Assembly: GCA_003484265.1 (NCBI GenBank)
Contig: DNDO01000193.1
Location: 19,612-43,278 of the forward strand
DNA length: 23,667 bases
Source of the DNA: Anaerolineae bacterium
GTDB taxonomy: Bacteria; Chloroflexota; Anaerolineae; Anaerolineales; Villigracilaceae
Reading direction: 5' to 3'
Shown: one piece after another, positions 1-7,399 of the stretch
How the letters are laid out: each line of letters begins with the position of its first letter
Position numbering within the stretch: the stretch's first letter is position 1
Program-made: the position numbers and the translations under genes
Notes under the pieces: generated by a model
The model's input: only the letters and a program-made list of their open reading frames with translations
Told to the model about the DNA's origin: nothing
The model's database searches: none

Positions 1-665
1 GCAAATAGAAGCCGCAACGGACTCTTTTCCTCATCGTTCAATACTTCGCGCAAACTTTCGATCAGATTGGGTTGCGCCTCCGATTCCTCGTATTCTGTTG
101 GTTCATTGATGAACAGGAATACAAATAAAGCCGCTACGATCACCAGCCCCGATCCAACCCAAAAGGGAAGCGCAGGGTTGATCTTGTACATCGCACTCCC
201 GGCAAGGAAGGCTATAATGCCCCCAATCCCTCCCATCAAATTGATGATGCCGTTTGCTTGCGAACGTTTTGGGGAAGGCGTGATATCCGGCATGAGGGCG
301 ACCACTGGTGTGCGCCAGAACGCCATGGCAAGGAAAAATGAGGTGGTAGATGCAACAAAGAATGGCAAAAAGGACGCAACGGGAATCAACCCAAATGCTA
401 CTGCTGAAAACGGAACGCCGATCAGGATGAAGGGCATGCGCCGCCCGATCCGCGAACGGGTTTTATCAGACCATGCGCCTACCGTGGGCTGAATAAATAA
501 TGCTGCAATGTTATCCAGCGCCATAAAGAAACCGATCACGTTGGTTGCCAGACCAAATTTGGATTCGAGAAAGATCGGCACGTAGGAGTTGTACAGCGCG
601 TTCATCACGCTTACTCCAAAAAATCCAAAGCCGAGTAAAAAGATCCTGCCATAACTGAATTTCAT
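1..665 (-). CDS. MFS sugar/cation symporter-like transporter, N-terminal part (runs off the left edge)
   Basis: The minus-strand frame opens with ATG at 665 and stays open to the window edge, giving 221 codons. The product starts MKFSYGRIFLLGFGFFGVSV and shows about six hydrophobic segments. The loop after the second segment, around residues 60-73, reads GAWSDKTRSRIGRRMPFI, which matches the MFS signature G-x-x-x-D-R-x-G-R-R and resembles the GPH/SLC45 sugar-transporter branch. The residues near 160, FINEPTEY, suggest the central cytoplasmic loop begins just before the cut. The likely role is proton- or cation-coupled uptake of a sugar or similar solute across the inner membrane; the substrate cannot be read. 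The start is set by GGAGG at 670-674, four bases before the ATG. The gene lies 31 bases downstream of trmD on the same strand, and an intrinsic terminator fills that gap. Confidence 0.85.
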   Translation of the reverse strand, partial: MKFSYGRIFLLGFGFFGVSVMNALYNSYVPIFLESKFGLATNVIGFFMALDNIAALFIQPTVGAWSDKTRSRIGRRMPFILIGVPFSAVAFGLIPVASFLPFFVASTTSFFLAMAFWRTPVVALMPDITPSPKRSQANGIINLMGGIGGIIAFLAGSAMYKINPALPFWVGSGLVIVAALFVFLFINEPTEYEESEAQPNLIESLREVLNDEEKSPLRLLF

Positions 666-674
666 ATCGCCTCC

Positions 675-714
675 AAAAAATCAGGAGACAGTCGGTTTAT
701 TGGTGACTGTCTCC
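675..714 (-). terminator. Intrinsic terminator at the 3' end of trmD, abutting the MFS ribosome-binding site
   Basis: A perfect 10-bp inverted repeat (684-693 with 705-714, loop of 11 bases) is followed on the minus strand by TGA and then six T residues (680-675). One arm is coding sequence for the last trmD residues and the trmD stop (697-699) lies in the loop. The T-run touches the GGAGG of the downstream MFS gene, so the terminator also sits at that gene's translation initiation region. Confidence 0.75.
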
Positions 715-1461
715 CTTTAGACTTTCAATGAACTTCTTGTCTTTTTCGTCCAGGTCTGCTTCTTCGAGCATATCGGGCCTTTTATGGTGGGTGCGTGACA
801 GCGCCTGCTCTCTGCGCCATTTTTCGATTTTCTTGTGATCGCCTGACAGCAGAATATCAGGTACTTTCCAGCCGCGAAATTCGGACGGTTTGGTGTAATG
901 CGGATATTCCAGCAAGCCCATCGAGTGAGAGTCGTCTTCCGCGCCGTTCGGGTCGCCTAGGACGCCGGGCAGGAGACGAGAGATCGCGTCAATGATCATC
1001 AACGCGGGAAGTTCGCCGCCGGTCAGGACGTAATCGCCAATGGATATTTCATCTGTGACTAGATGTTCGCGGATACGTTCGTCCACGCCCTCGTAGCGCC
1101 CGCATAACAAGGCAATTCTTTCATAAGCGGATAATTCCTCCGCGATGCGTTGATCGAAGACGCGTCCCTGTGGGGTGAGAAGAATGATCGGGATGTTTGA
1201 ATCATGCGCCGGCGGAGATGGACGCGGAGCGATTCCCAAAACAGACTCAATGGCTTCGAAGACCGGCTCAGGTTTCATCACCATGCCGCCCCCGCCTCCG
1301 TAAGGCGTGTCGTCTGTCATGTGATGTTTGTCGTGTGTGTAGTCGCGGATGTTGTGAATTCGCACATCGATCAATCCCCGTTGTGCGGCGCGTTTTAGGA
1401 TGCTGGATTGAAGATATGGGGGGAATACTTCGGGAAGGAGGGTGAAGACCTCAAATTGCAT
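697..1461 (-). CDS. trmD: tRNA (guanine-N1-)-methyltransferase TrmD
   Basis: TrmD is the cytoplasmic SPOUT-class enzyme that transfers a methyl group from S-adenosylmethionine to N1 of G37 in tRNAs with G at position 36, preventing +1 frameshifting. The product has 254 residues, within the usual 230-270. Family blocks appear in order: the N-terminal MQFEVFTLLPEVF; DDTPYGGGGGMVMKPEP near residues 50-66; LLTPQGRVFDQ; CGRYEGVDERI; the trefoil-knot SAM site EISIGDYVLTGGELPA; and the C-terminal YTKPSEFRGWKVPDILLSGDH with the W-R-R-E-Q-A-L-x-R-T helix. No Shine-Dalgarno sequence precedes the ATG at 1461; a -10 box ends six bases before it, suggesting a leaderless mRNA. The usual partners rpsP, rimM and rplS are not beside it here. 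Confidence 0.97.
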   Translation of the reverse strand: MQFEVFTLLPEVFPPYLQSSILKRAAQRGLIDVRIHNIRDYTHDKHHMTDDTPYGGGGGMVMKPEPVFEAIESVLGIAPRPSPPAHDSNIPIILLTPQGRVFDQRIAEELSAYERIALLCGRYEGVDERIREHLVTDEISIGDYVLTGGELPALMIIDAISRLLPGVLGDPNGAEDDSHSMGLLEYPHYTKPSEFRGWKVPDILLSGDHKKIEKWRREQALSRTHHKRPDMLEEADLDEKDKKFIESLKGDSHQ

Positions 1462-1467
1462 GAACGG

Positions 1468-1497
1468 ATTTTAGCATACATGGGAGATATATAACAA
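1468..1497 (-). promoter_or_regulatory. trmD promoter, probably giving a leaderless mRNA
   Basis: On the minus strand TTGTTA (1497-1492), an 18-base spacer and TAAAAT (1473-1468) form a sigma-70-type promoter. TGC directly before the -10 makes it an extended -10. Six bases separate the -10 from the ATG at 1461, so the expected transcription start falls on or beside the A of the start codon. Confidence 0.6.
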
Positions 1498-1553
1498 AGC
1501 GGCAAATCATTAGACAAAGTTTAGTTGTATATGAGATAAGCGGGAGAACTGGC

Positions 1554-1582
1554 TTGCAGGGCGTTACGGCAAATGGTAATAT
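1554..1582 (+). promoter_or_regulatory. Promoter of the TPR operon, probably giving a leaderless mRNA
   Basis: TTGCAG (1554-1559), a 17-base spacer and TAATAT (1577-1582) with TGG directly before it form an extended -10 promoter. The ATG at 1589 begins six bases after the -10, where transcription is expected to start. This mirrors the trmD promoter on the other strand. Confidence 0.6.
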
Positions 1583-1588
1583 GAATCC

Positions 1589-2797
1589 ATGTATCTACCG
1601 AGAAGCAGTAAGTGGAGCATGAACCGCCGCCGCAAACGCCCGAACTATTTTGGGATTGCGATCTTGATCCTGGTTTTGCTCTTTGGTTATTATTTCGACC
1701 AGGTGTATATCACCCAGATCGATAACCCGTTCGAGCCTACGCCCACGCCGACGCGTGCACCCGAGTCCTTTGTGACTGAAGCAGAAGCCTTATATGCTGA
1801 AGGGAAACTCCTGCCCGCAATCGACGCCTATCAACAGGCGATCAATGCGTCTCCGCAGGATTCTTCGCTGTATGTTGCCCTCGCGCGTGTGCAGATTTTC
1901 GCTGGGTTGTACGAAGAGGCGCAGAAGAACGCCGAGAATGCACTTTTGTTGAACCCGAACAACGCGCTTGCGTATGGCGTCCATGCCCTGGCTTTGGATT
2001 TTCAGGGGGGGAGGAACGGCGAGGCGCAGTCTTCCATCGAGGAGGCGCTTCGGCTGGACCCGAACAATGCATTGATCCACGCCTACTATGTCGATGTGCT
2101 TATCAGCGCTGGTTTTGACAGTTATGCCAAAGCCGCGGAGGAATCACGCGTGGCGCTGGCGCTTAACCCCGATCTGGTGGAAACACGGAGGGCGCGCGCG
2201 TTGATCCTTGAAGCGACAGGGAATTATGAAGAGGCCATTGCCGAATATCAAGCGGCAATTGATATCAATCCAAATATTCCAAACCTGTATATCGGTTTGG
2301 GGCTTAATTATCGAACATTGCAGGTATACGATGATGCGATTACATCATTTATCCGCGCGAATTCATTGAACCCTGCAGACCCGCTCCCTGATCTATATAT
2401 CTCAAGGACGTTTGCGACGACCGGGCAATATGAACAATCCCTGCAATATGCAGAGACCGCTATGAAAGACAGACCCGATGACCCCAGCCTGCGCGGAAAT
2501 TTAGGCGTGATGTATTATCGGAATTTCCTCTGGCCTGAAGCCATTCAACAATTGGGGTATACGATCTATGGCGGCTTGACCGAGGATGGCGTGGAGATCA
2601 TCGGCATCCCGCTGGTCAATGATCCCCTGGTGGCTGAATATTATTACACTTACGGTCTTGCTTTGGCGCGCACGAACCAATGCGGCGAGGCATTGCCCAT
2701 TGCCCAGATGATCCAATCGCGCGTCCCGTCAGATGAGAATGCTGTATTCGCCGCGGAGGAGATCATCCGTATCTGTTCAGAGAATCTTTCCGGGTAG
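1589..2797 (+). CDS. Membrane-anchored TPR-repeat protein (first of two paralogues)
   Basis: The protein has 402 residues. A short basic cytoplasmic N-terminus (RRRKRP) is followed by one transmembrane segment at about 21-36 (GIAILILVLLFGYYF) and a Pro/Thr linker (EPTPTPTRAPE). About seven TPR units of 34 residues then run to about residue 310, recognisable by endings such as ALLLNPNNALAYG, ALRLDPNNALIHA and AIDINPNIPNLYI. The topology suggests an extracytoplasmic TPR scaffold for protein-protein contacts; the partner is unknown. The C-terminal part (EYYYTYGLALARTNQCGEAL) recurs in the next gene and has two cysteines, perhaps a disulfide. The start at 1589 fits the promoter geometry. An in-frame ATG at 1619 is an alternative, but the GGAG before it is too close to be a normal ribosome-binding site. 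Confidence 0.85.
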   Translation: MYLPRSSKWSMNRRRKRPNYFGIAILILVLLFGYYFDQVYITQIDNPFEPTPTPTRAPESFVTEAEALYAEGKLLPAIDAYQQAINASPQDSSLYVALARVQIFAGLYEEAQKNAENALLLNPNNALAYGVHALALDFQGGRNGEAQSSIEEALRLDPNNALIHAYYVDVLISAGFDSYAKAAEESRVALALNPDLVETRRARALILEATGNYEEAIAEYQAAIDINPNIPNLYIGLGLNYRTLQVYDDAITSFIRANSLNPADPLPDLYISRTFATTGQYEQSLQYAETAMKDRPDDPSLRGNLGVMYYRNFLWPEAIQQLGYTIYGGLTEDGVEIIGIPLVNDPLVAEYYYTYGLALARTNQCGEALPIAQMIQSRVPSDENAVFAAEEIIRICSENLSG

Positions 2798-2799
2798 TC

Positions 2800-4278
2800 A
2801 TGAACGTTTATCCTCGCCGCCCACTTTTTAACCGCAAGCCGCAATCGAACATCTATCGCATGTTCCTGTGGGTGGTTATGATCCTTGCGCTGATCTGGAT
2901 GCTGCAACAGATGAACAAGGGTGATATCCAGCCATTATTTTTGGCGACCCCGACCCCCACGCGTTCAGCCGGTTCCCACGCACTGGAGGGAGATGCGAAT
3001 TTTACTGCCGGTAAATTGGACGCGGCGATTCTTTCATACGGGGAGGCTGTGCGCGTGGACCCAAATAATGCTGAAACTTGGGCAAAATTGGCGCGCATCC
3101 AAACGTATTCTTCCGCGTTCCTGATTACCAATGAACAAAAGAAGGAGCGTTTGCTCGAAGCGCTCGAGTCCGCACGCAAGGCTGTGGAACTCGCTCCCGA
3201 CGACAGCACGGCTCATGCCATCCTCGCGTTTGCTTTGGATTGGAATGCGGACTCGTCCATTTACTCGAATGATCTGCGGCAGGTACAGGCCTACCTGACC
3301 GAAGCCGAGCAGGAAGCAGTCCGCGCCCTGCAATTGGAAAGTTCGAATACCCTTGCTTTGGCATTCTATGCAGAGGTTTTATTAGATCAGCAAAAGTGGA
3401 GTCAGGCCGAACAATACATAGACCAGGCGTTGCTCCGTGAAGATGCGGACGAGCTTATGGATGTGCATCGTATTAATGCTTACCTGCTCGAAACGCTGGG
3501 TCAATATAATCTCGCGATTACGGAATATGACAAAGCGATAGAGATCGAGCCAAACTTCACTTTTCTTTATCTTCGAGCGGGTGCGAACTATCGTCGTCTA
3601 GCGTTCGAGATTCCGAATGTTGATGCGGCTCGGCCGGTTTATGAAAAATCGCTCGAGTATTTTGATAAGGCGGCGCGAATCAATGAACAGATCGGTGTGA
3701 ATGACCCAGGACCATACTTGTCCATATCACGTACGTATTCACAACTGGGTGAATATTTTGCGGCGGCGCGGAACGTGCAAAAGGCGTTGGAATATGAACC
3801 GACCAATGCCGATATTTATGGTCAACTGGGTATTGTATTTTTTCGTTCACGGAATTATGAAGGCTCGGTCTTTTCATTGAAATGCGCAACATATGGATGT
3901 TCCGGTGAGGATTCGTGTAAAGGTCGCGGGCTTGAGCGTTGTTTCGAGGACCTTGGCGAAAACCCTGTAGAGATCGAACCTCTTGGTCTATCCCCAAACA
4001 CCGTTGTTTATTACTACACTTACGGTTCAGTGTTGGCGGCGTTGAGCCGCCCGCGTGATAATAAGTGTGGGGAGGCGATGCAGGTACTGGGAGATGTAAG
4101 AAACGAGTTGACTGCAAATCCTGAAGCTTTTGCAGATGGGTACCAGACCATCCTAAGTATCGTCCAGGCAGGGGAATCCATTTGTGATTCGTTGAATGAG
4201 GATGGTATTCTGCCAGTAAACTCAACCCCGGAAGATGCGATTGTTAATGATCGGATGACACCAACGCCAACACCCTGA
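2800..4278 (+). CDS. Membrane-anchored TPR-repeat protein with a cysteine cluster (second paralogue)
   Basis: The ATG lies two bases after the stop of the preceding gene, so the two are surely co-transcribed and probably translationally coupled. The 492-residue product has the same plan: a basic N-terminus, one transmembrane segment at about 20-37 (MFLWVVMILALIWML), a TPTPTR linker, TPR units with longer inter-repeat insertions, and a C-terminal VYYYTYGSVLAAL block shared with its neighbour. It differs by an insertion with Cys 362, 367, 373 and 381, where the first paralogue has an uncharged Gly/Ile stretch without cysteine. The extreme C-terminus is another TPTPTP tract. Disulfides or a metal site are possible. 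The role is probably extracytoplasmic scaffolding; no enzyme motif is visible. Confidence 0.85.
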   Translation: MNVYPRRPLFNRKPQSNIYRMFLWVVMILALIWMLQQMNKGDIQPLFLATPTPTRSAGSHALEGDANFTAGKLDAAILSYGEAVRVDPNNAETWAKLARIQTYSSAFLITNEQKKERLLEALESARKAVELAPDDSTAHAILAFALDWNADSSIYSNDLRQVQAYLTEAEQEAVRALQLESSNTLALAFYAEVLLDQQKWSQAEQYIDQALLREDADELMDVHRINAYLLETLGQYNLAITEYDKAIEIEPNFTFLYLRAGANYRRLAFEIPNVDAARPVYEKSLEYFDKAARINEQIGVNDPGPYLSISRTYSQLGEYFAAARNVQKALEYEPTNADIYGQLGIVFFRSRNYEGSVFSLKCATYGCSGEDSCKGRGLERCFEDLGENPVEIEPLGLSPNTVVYYYTYGSVLAALSRPRDNKCGEAMQVLGDVRNELTANPEAFADGYQTILSIVQAGESICDSLNEDGILPVNSTPEDAIVNDRMTPTPTP

Positions 4279-4321
4279 GACGGGTGTGTGTCAGAAAAGT
4301 ATAAGAGTTTTTATTAGCCCC

Positions 4322-4350
4322 TTGACTTGACCTTGTGAAATAGGTAAGAT
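4322..4350 (+). promoter_or_regulatory. groESL promoter (housekeeping sigma type)
   Basis: TTGACT (4322-4327), a 17-base spacer and TAAGAT (4345-4350) form a near-consensus promoter. The expected start, around 4357, lies inside the CIRCE operator, the standard arrangement for HrcA repression. Confidence 0.8.
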
Positions 4351-4351
4351 T

Positions 4352-4386
4352 GAAATTAGCACTCTGGATGTTGGAGTGCTAATTTC
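4352..4386 (+). promoter_or_regulatory. CIRCE operator (HrcA binding site)
   Basis: TTAGCACTC (4356-4364), a nine-base spacer and GAGTGCTAA (4374-4382) match the CIRCE consensus exactly. The symmetry continues four bases outward on each side (GAAA at 4352-4355, TTTC at 4383-4386), giving 13-bp arms. CIRCE is bound by the repressor HrcA, which needs GroEL to be active, so the operon is induced when GroEL is occupied by unfolded protein. hrcA itself is not in this window. Confidence 0.97.
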
Positions 4387-4426
4387 GCGAATAATCAAAA
4401 AACCAAAATTTTTAGGAGGCATAAAG

Positions 4427-4729
4427 ATGGCAAGTAAACTGAAATTGAAGCCCCTTGGTGGCCGCGCAATCGTGGAGCCGATCGAGCAGGATGAGAAGAC
4501 CGCCAGCGGTCTCTACCTTCCCGAAACCGCCAAAGAGAAACCCCAGGAAGGCAAAGTCCTGGCTGTGGGTCCCGGCGAACGCGATGAGTTGGGGAAACGG
4601 GTTGAAATGGAAGTTAGTGTTGGCGACAAGGTGCTGTTCGCTAAGTATTCCGGCACCGAAGTAAAAGTGGATGGCAAGAAACTGCTCATCCTGCGCGAAA
4701 GCGATATTCTGGCTGTAATCGAAAGCTAA
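4427..4729 (+). CDS. groES: Co-chaperonin GroES (Cpn10)
   Basis: GroES forms the heptameric lid of the GroEL folding chamber in the cytoplasm. The 100-residue product shows the family pattern LKPLGGRAIVEPIEQDEKTASGLYLPETAKEKPQEGKVLAVGPG, here split by nothing and read from residue 6, with the mobile-loop region TASGLYLPE and the C-terminal strand KLLILRESDILAVIES. The start at 4427 is fixed by AGGAGG at 4414-4419, seven bases upstream. A longer reading from a GTG at 4376 would begin inside CIRCE and is rejected. groEL follows after 17 bases in the same operon. Confidence 0.98.
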   Translation: MASKLKLKPLGGRAIVEPIEQDEKTASGLYLPETAKEKPQEGKVLAVGPGERDELGKRVEMEVSVGDKVLFAKYSGTEVKVDGKKLLILRESDILAVIES

Positions 4730-4746
4730 TTCGGAGGTTTTTTACA

Positions 4747-6405
4747 ATGGCTGCTAAACAACTAGTATTTTCAGAAGACGCACGCCGCAAACTCAAGCAC
4801 GGTATGAATACTGTTGCTGAGGCAGTAGGCGCAACCCTTGGTCCCAAGGGCCGTAACGTAGCGGTGGACCGCAAGTTTGGTTCTCCCACTGTCACGCACG
4901 ACGGTGTTTCCGTCGCAAAAGAGATCGAACTTGAAGACCCGTTCGAGAACATGGGCGCCCAGCTCCTCAAGGAAGCCGCTCAGAAGACGAACGACATCGC
5001 CGGTGACGGTACGACCACATCCACAGTTTTGGCTCATGCCATCGTGAATGAAGGTCTCAAAGCCTTGGAAGCCGGTTACAACCCGATGCTTCTCAAGCAT
5101 GGTATCTCCATTGCCACCGAATCCGTTGTGGAAGAACTCCGCAAGATGTCGGTCAAGATCGATACAAAGGAAGATATTGGTAACGTTGCAACCAACTCCG
5201 CGGCAGATGAAGAGATCGGCGGGTTGATCGCTGACGTAATGGATAAGGTTGGTAAGGACGGCGTTATCACCGTTGAAGAATCGAAATCCATGCAGTTCGA
5301 GCAGGAATTTGTTGAAGGTATGCAGTTCGATCGCGGCTATCTCTCACCTTACTTCATCACCAGCACCGACAAAATGGAAGCTGTGATCTCCGATGCGTAT
5401 GTTTTAATCCACGAAAAGAAGATTTCCGCCGCACAGGATATCGTTCCCTTGCTCGAGAAACTCGTTCAGGTTGGCAAGCGTGAACTGGTCATCATCGCCG
5501 AGGATATCGACGGTGAAGCTCTGGCTACACTGGTTCTCAACAAACTGCGCGGCATGTTGAACGTGCTCGCCATCAAAGCCCCCGGCTTTGGTGACCGTCG
5601 CAAAGCCATGCTCGAAGACATTGCCCGACTGACCGGCGGTACCGTGATCGCAGAAGAGACTGGTCGCAAACTCGAAACTGCCACAATCCAGGATCTTGGC
5701 CGCGCTGAGAAGGTCGTCTCCGACAAGGAAAACACCACCATCGTCGGCGGCAAAGGCAAGAAGTCTGACATCGAAGGCCGTATCAAGGAAATCCGTAACG
5801 AGATCGACAAGAGCACCAGCGATTACGACCGTGAAAAACTTCAGGAACGTCTCGCCAAGTTGAGCGGAGGCGTTGCCATCATCCGTGTGGGTGCGGCAAC
5901 CGAAACCGAAATGAAGGAAAAGAAACACCGCGTTGAAGACGCTCTTTCCGCCGCGCGCGCTGCAGTGGAAGAAGGCATCGTCCCTGGTGGTGAGATCTCC
6001 CTCATCAATGCTTCATCCAAACTGGATAAGTTGGCGAAGGATTACTCTGAAGAGAATGAAGAGATTCGTGTCGGCATCAATATTGTCAAGAAGGCGCTCG
6101 AAGCTCCGATCCGCAAACTTGCCTCGAACGCTGGCGAAGACGGTTCCGTCATCATCGATACGGTCCGCCGCACAGCCATCGAGAAGAAGAACAAAAATAT
6201 TGGCTTCAACGTTCTCACCGGCAAATACGTGGACATGATCCAGGCTGGCGTCATCGACCCGGTCAAAGTGGTGCGCGGTGCGCTCGAAAACGCTGCGTCC
6301 ATTGCCTCCATGATCCTGACCACTGACGTGCTCATTACAGACATGCCCGAGAAGGACAAGGCTCCTGCCATGCCTCCTGGCGGCATGGGCGGTATGGATT
6401 ACTAA
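4747..6405 (+). CDS. groEL: Chaperonin GroEL (Cpn60)
   Basis: GroEL is the 14-mer ATP-dependent folding chamber that works with GroES in the cytoplasm. The 552-residue product has the usual length. Visible motifs are the N-terminal ATP site VGATLGPKGRNV near residues 28-39, the P-loop-like GDGTTTSTVLAH near 86-97, the apical-domain KAPGFGDRRKAMLEDIA, GGVAIIRVGAATE, and the equatorial AAVEEGIVPGG. The C-terminal tail is the Gly/Met-rich MPPGGMGGMDY that projects into the cavity. GGAGGT at 4733-4738 supports the ATG. Expression is expected to follow CIRCE/HrcA control with groES, and the operon ends at a strong terminator. Confidence 0.99.
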   Translation: MAAKQLVFSEDARRKLKHGMNTVAEAVGATLGPKGRNVAVDRKFGSPTVTHDGVSVAKEIELEDPFENMGAQLLKEAAQKTNDIAGDGTTTSTVLAHAIVNEGLKALEAGYNPMLLKHGISIATESVVEELRKMSVKIDTKEDIGNVATNSAADEEIGGLIADVMDKVGKDGVITVEESKSMQFEQEFVEGMQFDRGYLSPYFITSTDKMEAVISDAYVLIHEKKISAAQDIVPLLEKLVQVGKRELVIIAEDIDGEALATLVLNKLRGMLNVLAIKAPGFGDRRKAMLEDIARLTGGTVIAEETGRKLETATIQDLGRAEKVVSDKENTTIVGGKGKKSDIEGRIKEIRNEIDKSTSDYDREKLQERLAKLSGGVAIIRVGAATETEMKEKKHRVEDALSAARAAVEEGIVPGGEISLINASSKLDKLAKDYSEENEEIRVGINIVKKALEAPIRKLASNAGEDGSVIIDTVRRTAIEKKNKNIGFNVLTGKYVDMIQAGVIDPVKVVRGALENAASIASMILTTDVLITDMPEKDKAPAMPPGGMGGMDY

Positions 6406-6421
6406 ACCGTCCAAAGATTTT

Positions 6422-6456
6422 GTAGGGACACAGCAACGCTGTGTCCCTACGTTTTT
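6422..6456 (+). terminator. Intrinsic terminator of groESL
   Basis: A perfect 13-bp stem (6422-6434 with 6438-6450) with a three-base loop is followed by GTTTTTAA. It lies 16 bases after the groEL stop. Its AGGGACA/TGTCCCT core recurs in the palindrome at 8113-8159. Confidence 0.9.
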
Positions 6457-6460
6457 AATA

Positions 6461-6466
6461 TATAAT
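6461..6466 (+). promoter_or_regulatory. Candidate -10 box of the foldase gene
   Basis: A consensus TATAAT lies eight bases before the ATG at 6475, just after the groESL terminator. No clear -35 is visible; the position for a 17-base spacer falls in the terminator stem. The G-rich bases next to the ATG are too close for a Shine-Dalgarno site, so a leaderless or nearly leaderless transcript is likely. Confidence 0.45.
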
Positions 6467-6474
6467 TCGGGGCG

Positions 6475-7374
6475 ATGTTCCAACAAAGCAGATCATTCAT
6501 TTGGATATTCTGGACTCTTATCCTCGCACTCGGGCTTTCCGCGTGCGGTTCTGTTTCCACGCCTCCAATTGATTTAACCCCCGAACCTACGTTTACGCCT
6601 GTGCCTCCCACCGCCACATCCGAACCGATGGCGTTGACCGTTAACGGAGAGGGTATCACCGTCGTTGATTTCGACGCAGAGGTAAGGCGTTATATCGCCG
6701 CTCAAACTGATTTAAGCAAAGAAGTCTCCACATCGGATGCGGCCAGCGAGGTCATTCAGAATTTCATCGCTGAACTGCTTCTCGCACAAGCCGCGCGCGC
6801 GGAAGGTTTTACGCTTGATGATGCTGCATTACAAGCGCGCATCGACTCGCTCGCCGCAGACGTCGGTGGGGCGGATGCGCTGTCAGCGTGGATGTCAAAC
6901 TGGGAATACAGCGAGCAGGCTTTTCGATCCGCACTGAGGCGCGCGGCGGAAGCGGCATGGATGCGTGACAAAATAATTTCAAACGTGCCCCGTACCGCAG
7001 AGCAGGTACACGTCCAGCAAATTCTGCTCTATAATCAAGACACGGCTCAAAGTTTTCTCACGCAATTGAACGGCGGCGCGGACTTCGACGAACTAGCTTT
7101 GCGTGCCGACCCGCTGACCCGCGGCGATATTGGATGGGTGCCGCGCGGATACCTGCTCAACGAACAAATTGAGATGATCGCATTTGGATTGGAAATCGAC
7201 CAATATAGCGATGTAATTGCAACCAATGTTGGTTTTCATATCGTAAAGGTTTTGGCGCGCGACCCCAGCCGCCTCCTCTCGCCCGATGCGCTTCTCTCAT
7301 TACAGGAACAGGCATTGAATACCTGGGTCGAGGAGCAAAAGGGACTTGCAGACGTGGTGCTTGCGCCGCAGTAA
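6475..7374 (+). CDS. Parvulin-type (PpiC/SurA/PrsA-like) peptidyl-prolyl isomerase lipoprotein
   Basis: The 299-residue protein begins with a lipoprotein signal peptide: a hydrophobic stretch at 8-21, then lipobox LSAC with Cys24 as the predicted lipidated residue. A Pro/Thr linker (PTFTPVPPTATSEP) follows. Residues about 52-165 form a SurA_N-like helical chaperone domain (MALTVNGEGITVVDFDAEV). Residues about 168-265 fit the rotamase domain, with VHVQQILL, GADFDELALR, GDIGWVPRGYL and VIATNVGFHIVKVLAR. Parvulin family members catalyse prolyl cis-trans isomerisation and help exported proteins fold outside the membrane. It follows groESL but has its own promoter, so the link is functional rather than operonic. 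Confidence 0.9.
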   Translation: MFQQSRSFIWIFWTLILALGLSACGSVSTPPIDLTPEPTFTPVPPTATSEPMALTVNGEGITVVDFDAEVRRYIAAQTDLSKEVSTSDAASEVIQNFIAELLLAQAARAEGFTLDDAALQARIDSLAADVGGADALSAWMSNWEYSEQAFRSALRRAAEAAWMRDKIISNVPRTAEQVHVQQILLYNQDTAQSFLTQLNGGADFDELALRADPLTRGDIGWVPRGYLLNEQIEMIAFGLEIDQYSDVIATNVGFHIVKVLARDPSRLLSPDALLSLQEQALNTWVEEQKGLADVVLAPQ

Positions 7375-7399
7375 TCCGATCAATGGAGTTTTTTAGAAA

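Noticed and set aside
67..492. Plus-strand frame of 141 codons at the left end
   Set aside because: It is antisense to the MFS transporter, whose membrane pattern and signature motif are clear.
5404..5928. Minus-strand frame of 174 codons opposite groEL
   Set aside because: Opposite-strand frames are common in highly expressed codon-biased genes; groEL itself is unambiguous.
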